Position numbers and translations under genes: made by a program
DNA from: Burkholderia sp. Ax-1719
Lineage (GTDB): Bacteria > Pseudomonadota > Gammaproteobacteria > Burkholderiales > Burkholderiaceae
Direction of reading: 5' to 3'
Assembly (NCBI RefSeq): GCF_011753055.1
Contig: NZ_VWWJ01000028.1
Coordinates: forward strand, 1-64,000
DNA: 64,000 bases
The notes under the pieces: generated by a model
What the model was told of the DNA's origin: nothing
Databases searched by the model: none
Seen by the model: only the letters and a program-made list of their open reading frames with translations
Part shown: positions 31,893 to 39,612 of the stretch, piece after piece
Layout: each line of letters begins with the position of its first letter
Numbering within the stretch: position 1 is the stretch's first letter

Positions 31893-34028
31893 TCAAACCG
31901 TCGTGTTCAGGCTGGCGAAGTTTTCGCCGCGTTCAACCAGCTCGACGAGCAGCGGCGAGGGCTTCCAGAACAGCGGATCTTCCTTGGCGAATTCGCGGAT
32001 ATCGGCCAGCACTTTGGCGAGCCCCACGGTATCGGCGTAATGCATCGGGCCGCCGCGATGACGCGGAAAGCCGTAGCCGTAGAGGAAGGTCACGTCCACA
32101 TCGAGCGGGCGCAGCGCGATTTTTTCGCGCACGACGTTCGCACCTTCGTTGATCATCGCGGCCATGTAGCGGCGCAGAATTTCTTCGTCGCTGAAGCTGC
32201 GCGGCTCGATGCCCGCGCGTTCGCGTTCCGTGCGGATGATCGATTCGACTTCGGGGTCGGGCGTGCCCACGCGCGCGCCTTCCGGATAGAGATAGAAACC
32301 ACGACCCGTCTTCTGGCCGAACCGGCCGCGCTCGCACAGACGGTCGGCGATCTGCACATAACGCGCTTTCGGATCGCGCGTGGCAGCGCGGCGTTTGCGC
32401 GTGGCCCAGCCGATGTCGCCGCCCGCAAGATCGACCACCTGATACGGGCCCATGGGATAGCCGAATTCGCGCACGGCCTTGTCGATCTGATACGGCGATG
32501 CGCCGTCTTCCATCAGATGATCGGCGGCCGTGCGATACACCGCGAGAACGCGATTGCCGATAAAGCCGTCGCACACGCCCGCGCGCACGGGCACCTTGCG
32601 CAGCTTCTTCGCGAGTTCGAACGCGGTGGCCACGACATCCGCGCTGACCTGGCTCGGCACCACCACTTCCAGCAGCTTCATGATGTTGGCCGGCGAGAAG
32701 AAGTGCAGGCCGATCACGTCCTGCGGGCGCTTCACGCTGTTTGCGATGGCGTCGATGTCGAGATACGAGGTGTTGGTGGCCAGCACCGCGCCCGGCTTGC
32801 AGACGCGGTCGAGTTCGGCGAACACGGCCTGCTTGACGCCCATCTCTTCGAACACCGCCTCGATCACCAGATCGACTTGTGCGAGCGCATCGTACGAGGT
32901 GCTGCCGCTAAAGCGCGCGAGAATCGCGTCCTTCGCTTCGGGCTTCATGCGGCCCTTCGCGATCAAACCGTCGTAGACCTTTTCCACATGCGCGCGGCCG
33001 CGTGCGAGCGAGGCGTCGTCGCGCTCGATCATCGTGACGGGCAAGCCGGCGTCGAGCACGGCCACGGCGATGCCCGCGCCCATCGTGCCGCCGCCCACCA
33101 CGCCGACGGTTTCAATCGCGCGCGGTTTGGCGCTTTTCGCTTCAGGCGTTTTCTGCACTTCGCGCTCGGCGAAGAAGGCGTGCACGAGGCCCGCGCGCTG
33201 CGGGCTTTCCAGGCATTCGAGGAACAGCTTGCGCTCGACGCGCTGGCCTTCCTCGAACGACTGATCGAGCGCGGCCTGCACGCAATCGACGATCTTTAGC
33301 GGCGAGAACAGACCACGCGACTTCTTCGCGGTTTCGGTGCGCGCGGCGTCGATGGCGGCCTGGGCGGCGGCGCGGTCGGCCAGCGCCTGCGCGTCGCGCG
33401 TGCGGCGCACGGGCGCGTGCGCGGCCAGCAATTCCTGCGCGTAAGCGAGACCTTCGGCGAGGATATCGTCGCTCGCCCCCACGCGATCGACGAGACCGAG
33501 TTTCAGCGCTTCCTGCGCGCCGATGTGCTTGCCGCTCAGCATCAGCGACAGCGCGGCCTCCGCGCCAATCAGACGCGGCGTGCGCTGCGTGCCGCCCGCG
33601 CCGGGCAGCAGGCCCAGTTGCACCTCGGGCAGGCCGAGCTTCGCGCCCGCCACCGCGAGGCGATAGTGGGCGGCCAGGGCGATTTCCAGACCGCCGCCGA
33701 GCGCCGCGCCATGAATCGCCGCGATCACCGGCTTGTGGCTCGCTTCGATACGGTTGCAGACGTCGGGCAGCGCGGGCGTTTGAGGCGGCTTGCCGAATTC
33801 GCGGATATCCGCGCCGGCGATAAAGTTGCGCCCCGCGCCGACGATCAGCACGGCCTGCACGGCGGCGCTCGCTTCGGCGTGCTCGATGGCGGCGGCGAGG
33901 CCGCGGCGCACATCGACGCCTAGCGCATTGACGGGCGGATTATCGATAGTGACGAGCAGCACCTTGCCGCGCAGCTCATGCGTGACGGGGGCGGCGGAAA
34001 GGGGGGATGCGGCCGGATCGAGTGCCAT
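31893..34028 (-). CDS. FadB-type enoyl-CoA hydratase / 3-hydroxyacyl-CoA dehydrogenase fusion
   Basis: A 711-residue bifunctional enzyme. Residues about 15-200 are a crotonase domain (FIAGADIREFGK, GAALGGGLEIALA with the first Glu, LGLPEVQLGLLPGAGGTQR with the second). Residues about 305-485 are the NAD-binding part (VGVVGGGTMGAGIA) and 490-700 the helical dehydrogenase domain (GLHFFSPANIMKLLEVV, DGFIGNRVLAVY). It would hydrate and then oxidise the enoyl-CoA made by the PimCD-like pair. GGAG is placed 10 bases before the ATG. First gene of the operon, divergent from a LysR gene; no thiolase is present. Confidence 0.94.
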   Translation of the reverse strand: MALDPAASPLSAAPVTHELRGKVLLVTIDNPPVNALGVDVRRGLAAAIEHAEASAAVQAVLIVGAGRNFIAGADIREFGKPPQTPALPDVCNRIEASHKPVIAAIHGAALGGGLEIALAAHYRLAVAGAKLGLPEVQLGLLPGAGGTQRTPRLIGAEAALSLMLSGKHIGAQEALKLGLVDRVGASDDILAEGLAYAQELLAAHAPVRRTRDAQALADRAAAQAAIDAARTETAKKSRGLFSPLKIVDCVQAALDQSFEEGQRVERKLFLECLESPQRAGLVHAFFAEREVQKTPEAKSAKPRAIETVGVVGGGTMGAGIAVAVLDAGLPVTMIERDDASLARGRAHVEKVYDGLIAKGRMKPEAKDAILARFSGSTSYDALAQVDLVIEAVFEEMGVKQAVFAELDRVCKPGAVLATNTSYLDIDAIANSVKRPQDVIGLHFFSPANIMKLLEVVVPSQVSADVVATAFELAKKLRKVPVRAGVCDGFIGNRVLAVYRTAADHLMEDGASPYQIDKAVREFGYPMGPYQVVDLAGGDIGWATRKRRAATRDPKARYVQIADRLCERGRFGQKTGRGFYLYPEGARVGTPDPEVESIIRTERERAGIEPRSFSDEEILRRYMAAMINEGANVVREKIALRPLDVDVTFLYGYGFPRHRGGPMHYADTVGLAKVLADIREFAKEDPLFWKPSPLLVELVERGENFASLNTTV

Positions 34029-34098
34029 GAAGCGTGTCTCCAGATTTAGGGGCCGACCGGAAGGTGCATAAGAAGGTGCATGGCCCAGGCGGCGGTTC

Positions 34099-34110
34099 TC
34101 CAATATTGGA
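34099..34110. promoter_or_regulatory. 12-bp perfect palindrome upstream of the pim-like operon
   Basis: TCCAATATTGGA is fully palindromic and lies about 70 bp upstream of the FadB-type start codon, apart from the TTGACA cluster. It may be a separate operator; no protein is assigned. Confidence 0.35.
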
Positions 34111-34136
34111 CTTTATTGTGTGGATGCCAAGGTTCA

Positions 34137-34186
34137 TTGACAATCCCATCGTTCGTTGACATGCTGTCAAAGAATCTTTGACAATC
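34137..34186. promoter_or_regulatory. nested TTGACA/TGTCAA operator cluster (LysR target candidate)
   Basis: The divergent region holds TTGACATGCTGTCAA (34156-34170, 6-bp arms) which overlaps TGTCAAAGAATCTTTGACA (34165-34183, 8-bp arms), and a further TTGACAATC at 34137-34145 that is repeated exactly at 34178-34186. LysR proteins bind such T-n11-A type dyads as tetramers in their own promoter. Both genes could be controlled from here. Confidence 0.6.
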
Positions 34187-34211
34187 GAAGGCTTCCGGAT
34201 GGGATCGGTTT

Positions 34212-35114
34212 GTGGACGTTAATGCGCTGACGCTGCTGGTGGAAATCCTCGACGCGGGCAATCTGAGCGAGGCCGCGCGCCGCCTGAAGATGAGCCGCGC
34301 GAACGTGAGCTACCACCTCAACCACCTGGAAAAATCGATCGGGCTGCAACTGGTGCGGCGCACTACGCGGCGCGTTGAGCCGACCGAGATCGGCCTGAAA
34401 CTCTACGAACACGGCCGCACGATCCAGAACGCGCTGCTGGCCGCGCACGAATCCGTTTCCACGCTAGGGCAAAGTCTGCAGGGCCGCGTGCGGCTTTCCG
34501 TGCCGAGCGGTTACGGGCAACTGGTGATGTCGGATTGGCTGATCCGCTTCAAGCGGCTCTATCCGGGCATTGTGCTCGATGTGATGTTCGAAAATCGCGT
34601 GGAAGACCTGCTGCGCGATGAAGTCGATATCGCCGTGCGGGTGATGCACGAGCCGCCGCAGAATCTGGTGGCGCGCGATATGGGCGCGGTGAAGTACATT
34701 GCGTGCGCGTCGGCGCAATGGGCGGCGGAGCACGGCATGCCTGAAACGCTGGAGGATCTGGCGCGCGCACCGCTCATCACCGCGACGGTGGTGGGGCGGC
34801 AATTGCGGCTGGCGGCGTACCTCAAGGAGGCGCGCCACGAAGTATTGCTGGAGCCTTCGATTATTTCGGAGAACTTTCTGTTTTTACGCCAGGCCGTTCT
34901 GGCGGGACTGGGCGTGGGTATCGTGCCGGATTACGTGGTGCACGACGATATGCGCGCGGGCCAGGTGGTGACGTCGCTCGACGCGTGGCGTCTGAGCATT
35001 TTTGGCACGCATATGTACATGCTCTACATGCCGAACCGTCATCACACGCGCGCGGCGTCCACGTTTATCGACTTCGTTCTGGCTGAGGCGCAAAAGGCGG
35101 GACGCGGGGCCTGA
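34212..35114 (+). CDS. LysR family transcriptional regulator
   Basis: A 300-residue regulator: residues 1-60 are the helix-turn-helix (LTLLVEILDAGNLSEAARRL, MSRANVSYHLNHLEKSIG), then a linker helix and an effector domain from about residue 88 (GRVRLSVPSGYGQLVMSDWL, AVLAGLGVGIVPDYVV). The start is a GTG at 34212. It is divergent from the pim-like operon and probably regulates it with an acyl-CoA or free acid as signal. The dyads upstream lie 26-75 bp before its start. Confidence 0.9.
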   Translation: MDVNALTLLVEILDAGNLSEAARRLKMSRANVSYHLNHLEKSIGLQLVRRTTRRVEPTEIGLKLYEHGRTIQNALLAAHESVSTLGQSLQGRVRLSVPSGYGQLVMSDWLIRFKRLYPGIVLDVMFENRVEDLLRDEVDIAVRVMHEPPQNLVARDMGAVKYIACASAQWAAEHGMPETLEDLARAPLITATVVGRQLRLAAYLKEARHEVLLEPSIISENFLFLRQAVLAGLGVGIVPDYVVHDDMRAGQVVTSLDAWRLSIFGTHMYMLYMPNRHHTRAASTFIDFVLAEAQKAGRGA

Positions 35115-35149
35115 ATGTGTCACGCGCCCCAGGTCCCGCGCTTACGTTC

Positions 35150-35938
35150 TTACTGACCGGTCAACTGGTTCGTCAATTCCACTGCCGGTTGCGAGGTATT
35201 GCCGCCTTGCGCGACCAGCAGGTGAATCTGGCCGGGCGCGAGTTGCGACAGCGTGCCGGCGATCGGCACCGAGGTAATCAGCCAGTCGGCGTTATTGCCC
35301 AGACTGAACGAGGCCGACTGGAAGATCGCCGTCTTCGACCCGGCCGCTGTCACGATGGCCACATACGTGCCTCCGTTCAGATAGTTCGAATCCTGGCCGC
35401 TAGCCGGCACCGCATTCTTGAAGGCCACGCCTGCCATGGTCGGCGAGACCGTGTTGATATCGGTGTTGGGCGCGACGATATAGATGTCCAGATTCTGCGC
35501 GTTGGCCGTGGCGTTGAAGGCGCGCACGCGTGCGCTATTGGACAGCAGGCCCTTGTCGAACGGATCGTCGATCAGGCCGATATCGCCGCCGGTCAGCGCG
35601 GGCAGCGCGAGCACCGTATATTCGTGGCCCTTGGCGACGTCGGGGAAATTGCCGCTGGCGATGGCCGTCGTTGTGCCGGTGCTGGCATACGCGACGTTGG
35701 TGTTGCCCGTGTTGATATTCGCGAAGTTCGTGACCTGCTTGTACGCGATATTGGTTTGCAGTGCGCTGCCGTTGACGAGGAAGTCCACGTTAGGTCCGCC
35801 CGGCAGGGCATGCACGAAATGGATTTCGGGGTTCGTCAGGCCTAGTTCCTTGCCTACGTCGCTGCCGCTGCTGCCGCCGCAGGCGGTCAATACGGCCGCT
35901 GCGCCCATAAGCGCAGCCAGAGTGCGAATCGTCTTCAT
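35150..35938 (-). CDS. DUF4397 lipoprotein
   Basis: A 262-residue lipoprotein: signal MKTIRTLAALMGAAAVLTAC with lipobox LTAC (Cys near residue 20), then CGGSSGSDV and two DUF4397 units (first: IHFVHALPGGPNVDFLVNGS; second: RVRAFNATANAQNLDIYIV). The family forms beta-sandwich surface proteins of unknown role. GAGGTGG lies before the ATG at 35938. A long upstream region carries phased TTAA repeats that may control it. Confidence 0.82.
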   Translation of the reverse strand: MKTIRTLAALMGAAAVLTACGGSSGSDVGKELGLTNPEIHFVHALPGGPNVDFLVNGSALQTNIAYKQVTNFANINTGNTNVAYASTGTTTAIASGNFPDVAKGHEYTVLALPALTGGDIGLIDDPFDKGLLSNSARVRAFNATANAQNLDIYIVAPNTDINTVSPTMAGVAFKNAVPASGQDSNYLNGGTYVAIVTAAGSKTAIFQSASFSLGNNADWLITSVPIAGTLSQLAPGQIHLLVAQGGNTSQPAVELTNQLTGQ

Positions 35939-36349
35939 CGTGTCCACCTCATCGAGTCTCGGTTTAGCTGTAGAAGTCGCGCGTTGTATTGGGCGTTGTA
36001 TTGCGCGCGTTTATTTATTTCTCTGCTTCTGGTTATGCCTTTAGCGTTCGTTCGCAGACCCAGGGGGATTGCGATGTTGCATCCGGGCGAGCGAGATCAG
36101 CAATCGCTGTGCCGCTGGTTTGCCAACCCGCGGGCGAAGTCGTAACCAGGCGTAACGGCAGCAAGGCGAGATGGCGCGCAGCAAGGCTGCTGCGCGTGCG
36201 GTCGAATGAGCGAAGAGAATAGAGAAAGAGATCCAGGCGCGCCGTTGATCGGCTTTAAGCGATCTTTAAACGCGCTTTAAAAGGACATTAAGCGAATTGC
36301 GAGCGAATCGTCGTGCCGTTGCTGGCGACTTTTACAAATACAGCGGGAT
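35939..36349. other. 411-bp intergenic region with direct repeats
   Basis: Upstream of the lipoprotein gene the sequence GCGTTGTATTG occurs twice (35981-35991 and 35993-36003, 12-bp period). Further right is an array of TTAA-containing repeats (36253-36291). No reading frame here has protein-like character on either strand. Confidence 0.5.
36253..36291. promoter_or_regulatory. four direct repeats at exact 11-bp spacing (OmpR-family response regulator site candidate)
   Basis: CTTTAA stands at 36253, 36264 and 36275, and CATTAA at 36286: four units exactly 11 bp apart. Regulators of the OmpR/PhoB family (PmrA, QseB and others) bind direct repeats with this period and a TTAA-like core. The site is about 315 bp from the lipoprotein start codon, so either a long leader exists or another transcript starts here. 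Confidence 0.55.
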
Positions 36350-36799
36350 TCACGCGCCTTGATCGGGCTCACGCGTCGGGCGCGTGTTTTGCGCAATGCC
36401 GGTCGACGCTGCGCTTTCGCTTTCACCTTCTTCATGTTCGCGCGTATCGCCCTGCTCGGCGCAGGCGCCCGTTGCGGGCGGGCGGCCGCGCGTGACGCCC
36501 GAGAGCGGCACGCGTTGCTGAATGCCCGCTTTCGCGAGCATGTGCGCGCTGATTGGCGCAGTGAGAAATAGAAATGCGGGAATCAGCAATTCATGCAGGC
36601 TTGCGTAATTGTTGTGAGCGCTGAAGTAGATCACCGAGGCGAGCACGATGCCGCCCACGCCCAGCGTGGTGGATTTGGTCGGGCCATGCAGACGCATGAA
36701 GAAGTCGGGCAGGCGAAACAGCCCGATTGCGCCGATCAGCGTAAACAGGCTGCCCACGAGCAGCAGCACGGACACGATCGCTTCGACGACGGTTTGCAT
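36350..36799 (-). CDS. mrpG: Mrp/Mnh/Pha cation-proton antiporter subunit G
   Basis: A 149-residue protein with three membrane helices at residues about 5-100 and the subunit G signature GSLFTLIGAIGLFRLPDFFM, RLHGPTKSTTLGVGGIVLAS. A polar, Glu-rich tail of about 45 residues extends beyond the usual length. Last gene of the operon, 26 bp after subunit F. Part of the seven-component antiporter that exchanges K+ or Na+ for protons. Confidence 0.92.
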   Translation of the reverse strand: MQTVVEAIVSVLLLVGSLFTLIGAIGLFRLPDFFMRLHGPTKSTTLGVGGIVLASVIYFSAHNNYASLHELLIPAFLFLTAPISAHMLAKAGIQQRVPLSGVTRGRPPATGACAEQGDTREHEEGESESAASTGIAQNTRPTREPDQGA

Positions 36800-36825
36800 C
36801 GGCGGGCCTTTTTCCTTTGCTTCGA

Positions 36826-37101
36826 TTAGTTGAGCTCGATGATGTCGCCGCGCTGCAGATACTTCGTCAGCGCGACGGTGCCGACGAAGCCCATCACGGC
36901 GATCAGCAGCGCGGCTTCGAAGAACACGGTCGAGCGCAGGCTGATGCCGTACACCACGATCAGCGCGATGGCGTTGATGTTGAGCGTGTCGAGTGCAACG
37001 ATGCGATCGGGCAGCGAAGGGCCGCGCAACAGGCGCACGAGCGTGAGCAGGAACGCGACGCCGAGGATCGCGAACGAGACCGGAATCACGATGGCTAGCA
37101 T
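36826..37101 (-). CDS. mrpF: Mrp/Mnh/Pha antiporter subunit F
   Basis: A 91-residue protein with three membrane helices; the segment RLLRGPSLPDRIVALDTLNI is the subunit F signature, with a conserved Asp in a helix. Its start overlaps the end of subunit E by seven bases, so the two are translationally coupled. Confidence 0.93.
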   Translation of the reverse strand: MLAIVIPVSFAILGVAFLLTLVRLLRGPSLPDRIVALDTLNINAIALIVVYGISLRSTVFFEAALLIAVMGFVGTVALTKYLQRGDIIELN

Positions 37102-37589
37102 GCGAATATCTCCAGCAGCGGGGCTTCATAACGGGACTTGATCGAGGCGACGAGCGCGGCTTCGTCGGCCAGATCGAGGACGTGCACGATCAGGCGCGTG
37201 CGGTCGTCGCTGAGTTCGGCGCAGAGCGTACCGGGGCTAAGCGAGACGATGCTGATGAGCGCCGTGAGTGCGATTTCGTGTGTGCTGTCGAGCGGCACTT
37301 CGATAAAGGCCGGGCGCAGACGCTTTGTGGGGCCTAGCACGAGCAGCGCCACTTCCACGTTGGCCACGACGATATCGACCAGCACGTGGCCGAATAGACG
37401 CAGCAGCAGCCACGGCTTGCCAAAGCGCACCGGCTGCAGCCACAGACCTTCGCCAATGCAGAAAGCGATCACGATGCCGAGCACCGCACCGAGCAGCAGG
37501 TTGCCCGGCGAGACGTCGTTCATCAGCAGGACCCAGCAGACGAGCAGCACGGCGCTGAGCCAGGGATGCGGAAAGAGGCGTTTGAGCAT
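37095..37589 (-). CDS. mrpE: Mrp/Mnh/Pha antiporter subunit E
   Basis: A 164-residue protein with a hydrophobic N-terminal half (LSAVLLVCWVLLMNDVSPGN) and a cytoplasmic half with the conserved SIVSLSPGTLCAELSDD, the subunit E layout. It begins five bases after the end of subunit D. Confidence 0.92.
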   Translation of the reverse strand: MLKRLFPHPWLSAVLLVCWVLLMNDVSPGNLLLGAVLGIVIAFCIGEGLWLQPVRFGKPWLLLRLFGHVLVDIVVANVEVALLVLGPTKRLRPAFIEVPLDSTHEIALTALISIVSLSPGTLCAELSDDRTRLIVHVLDLADEAALVASIKSRYEAPLLEIFAC

Positions 37590-37594
37590 GTTGT

Positions 37595-39232
37595 TCAGCC
37601 TCCACTTGCAGGCGTAGCCGCCGATGCAGCCGATGCGGCCGGCAGGATCGCGTGCACGTACGCGGAGCGATCGAATAGCTGGGCGGCGGTGGCGTCGAGA
37701 TACTGACGCAGCGACCCCGCGCCCAGCGTGGCCGCCGCCACGCAGCCCAGCAGCAGCGCACAGGCCGCGAGCTTTGCCGAACTGCCGCGCGGTGCGCGCG
37801 CCGGGGCGCTTGCGGCGGCGCGCGCGGCGGGTTCGGCCCATAGCAGGCGCGTGCCGGTGCGGCTCAACGCAACGATCAGCAGCAGGCTGGACGCCAGCAC
37901 GGCGGGCCACAGTATGACCGCGTCGCTCATCGGCGTGGCTGCGAGCACCATCGCCTTGCCCAGAAAGCCCGAGAGCGGCGGCAGACCTGCCGCGCCCACG
38001 GCTGCGACCAGATACAGCACTCCCGCGACGTTGGAAGGCCAGGGCGCATGCGTCGCGCGCGCCGCCGCGACGGCCGCGCCGTCGGATTCCGGCGAGATCG
38101 CGGCTGCTGCGGCGTCGTCGAGTGCTTCGAGCGAAGCGGGCTCCAGCGTATCCGTCGTCGCGACCGCTTCCGGTTCGAGCGTATCGGCAAGCAGGAACAG
38201 CGCGCCCGAACACAGCGTCGTGCTGATGAGGTAGTAGAGCAGCGCGCTCCACGCGAGCGGCGTCTGCTGCGTGATGGCGGCGATCAGCAATCCCACCGAG
38301 ACGAGGACCAGATAGCCGGTCGTGGTCTTGAGGCTCGATACGGCGAGCGCACCCAACGCGCCAAACACGATCGTCGCGATGGCGAGCCACCATGCCCAGT
38401 CGCGCATGAAGGCATCGAGCACGCCGCCCGCGCCCAGCCCGAACACGAGCGCGTCGCAACGCAGCATCGCGTAGATGCCCACCTTGGTCATGATCGCGAA
38501 CAGCGCCGCCACCGGCCCGATGGCGCTGCGATACGCCTGTGGCAGCCAGAACGACATCGGGAACACGGCGGCCTTGAGGCCGAACACCAGCATCAGCGTC
38601 GCGCCCGCGAAGCGCGCGAGTGGCAGCGTGGCGGGATCGAGGTGCGCAAGACGCTCGCCCATATCGGCCATGTTGAGCGTGCCCGTGATGCCGTACAGCA
38701 CGCCCAGCGCAATCAGAAAGAACGACGAGCCGACGAGGTTCATCAGCAGATAGTGCAGGCCATTGCGCACGCGCCGTGTACCGCCGCCGTGCAGCAGCAG
38801 CGCGTAGGAAGCGATCAGCAGCAGTTCGAAGAACACGAACAGATTGAACAGATCGCCCGCGAGAAACGCGCCGTTCAGGCCCATCAACTCGAACTGGAAC
38901 AGCGCGCGGAAATAGCGGCCGCGCCGCGCGTCGGCGCTTGAGGTGCCCAGCAGGCAGCAGCAGGCCAGCACGGCGGTCAGCAGGAGCATCAGCGCGCCTA
39001 GCCGGTCGAGTTGCAGCACGATGCCGAACGGCGCAGGCCACGCGCCCAGCGCGTAAGTGGCGATCTCGCCTTGCGCTGCGTGCGCGGTTAAAAAGCCGGC
39101 CACGGGCAACAGCGCGACGATGGCCACGGCATTGATCGCGCGTTGCAGACGCTTCGCGCGCACCGGCAGCGCGACGATGGCGCCCGCCGCGAACAGCGGG
39201 ATCAGGATCGGGAGCAGAAGGGCGTGGTTCAT
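37595..39232 (-). CDS. mrpD: Mrp/Mnh/Pha antiporter subunit D
   Basis: A 545-residue proton-translocating subunit related to complex I antiporter-like subunits. The key Glu is in FVFFELLLIASYALL (residue 136) and the key Lys in LMLVFGLKAAVFPMSFWLP (residue 220). A polar Ala/Glu-rich insertion lies at residues 350-400 with DTLEP twice, and the C-terminus is Ala-rich. The start codon overlaps the end of subunit C (ATGA). Confidence 0.94.
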   Translation of the reverse strand: MNHALLLPILIPLFAAGAIVALPVRAKRLQRAINAVAIVALLPVAGFLTAHAAQGEIATYALGAWPAPFGIVLQLDRLGALMLLLTAVLACCCLLGTSSADARRGRYFRALFQFELMGLNGAFLAGDLFNLFVFFELLLIASYALLLHGGGTRRVRNGLHYLLMNLVGSSFFLIALGVLYGITGTLNMADMGERLAHLDPATLPLARFAGATLMLVFGLKAAVFPMSFWLPQAYRSAIGPVAALFAIMTKVGIYAMLRCDALVFGLGAGGVLDAFMRDWAWWLAIATIVFGALGALAVSSLKTTTGYLVLVSVGLLIAAITQQTPLAWSALLYYLISTTLCSGALFLLADTLEPEAVATTDTLEPASLEALDDAAAAAISPESDGAAVAAARATHAPWPSNVAGVLYLVAAVGAAGLPPLSGFLGKAMVLAATPMSDAVILWPAVLASSLLLIVALSRTGTRLLWAEPAARAAASAPARAPRGSSAKLAACALLLGCVAAATLGAGSLRQYLDATAAQLFDRSAYVHAILPAASAASAATPASGG

Positions 39233-39612
39233 GCGCCGAGCGTCTCCTGTTCGCGTGTGGCCTTGCCGCCGTTACTGCTACTGCTTTCGCCGATGGCGTC
39301 GCCGTTGACGTGATCGCTGCCCGTCATCGCGAGCGAGCGCAGCGCGAGGACGACCGTGAAGGCCGTCATCGCAAAGCCGATCACGATGGCCGTGAGCACC
39401 AGCGCTTGCGGCACGGGATCGGCATATTGCGCGCCGGGCGCAATGACGGGCGGCTTGCCGGTCGACAGTCTGCCCATGCCGAGCAGGAACAGATTGATCG
39501 CATACGAAAACAGCGTGATGCCGAGGATCACGGGGAACACGCGCGCGCACAGCAGCAGATAGATGCCGCTGGCGCACAGCACGCCGATTGCGGCGGCGAA
39601 GGCGGCTTCCAT
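39229..39612 (-). CDS. mrpC: Mrp/Mnh/Pha antiporter subunit C
   Basis: A 127-residue NuoK-like subunit with three helices, the segment LGITLFSYAINLFLLGMG and DPVPQALVLTAIVIGFAMTA, which are diagnostic. The C-terminal 30 residues are polar. The start codon shares a base with the stop of the AB subunit gene. Confidence 0.94.
   Translation of the reverse strand: MEAAFAAAIGVLCASGIYLLLCARVFPVILGITLFSYAINLFLLGMGRLSTGKPPVIAPGAQYADPVPQALVLTAIVIGFAMTAFTVVLALRSLAMTGSDHVNGDAIGESSSSNGGKATREQETLGA

Noticed and set aside
31866..33299. 477-codon plus-strand frame opposite the FadB-type gene
   Set aside because: His/Arg/Ala-rich shadow; the minus strand has both crotonase and dehydrogenase motifs.
35989..36222. 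77-codon plus-strand frame upstream of the DUF4397 gene
   Set aside because: No ribosome binding site and Arg/Ser-rich composition without structure; treated as non-coding.
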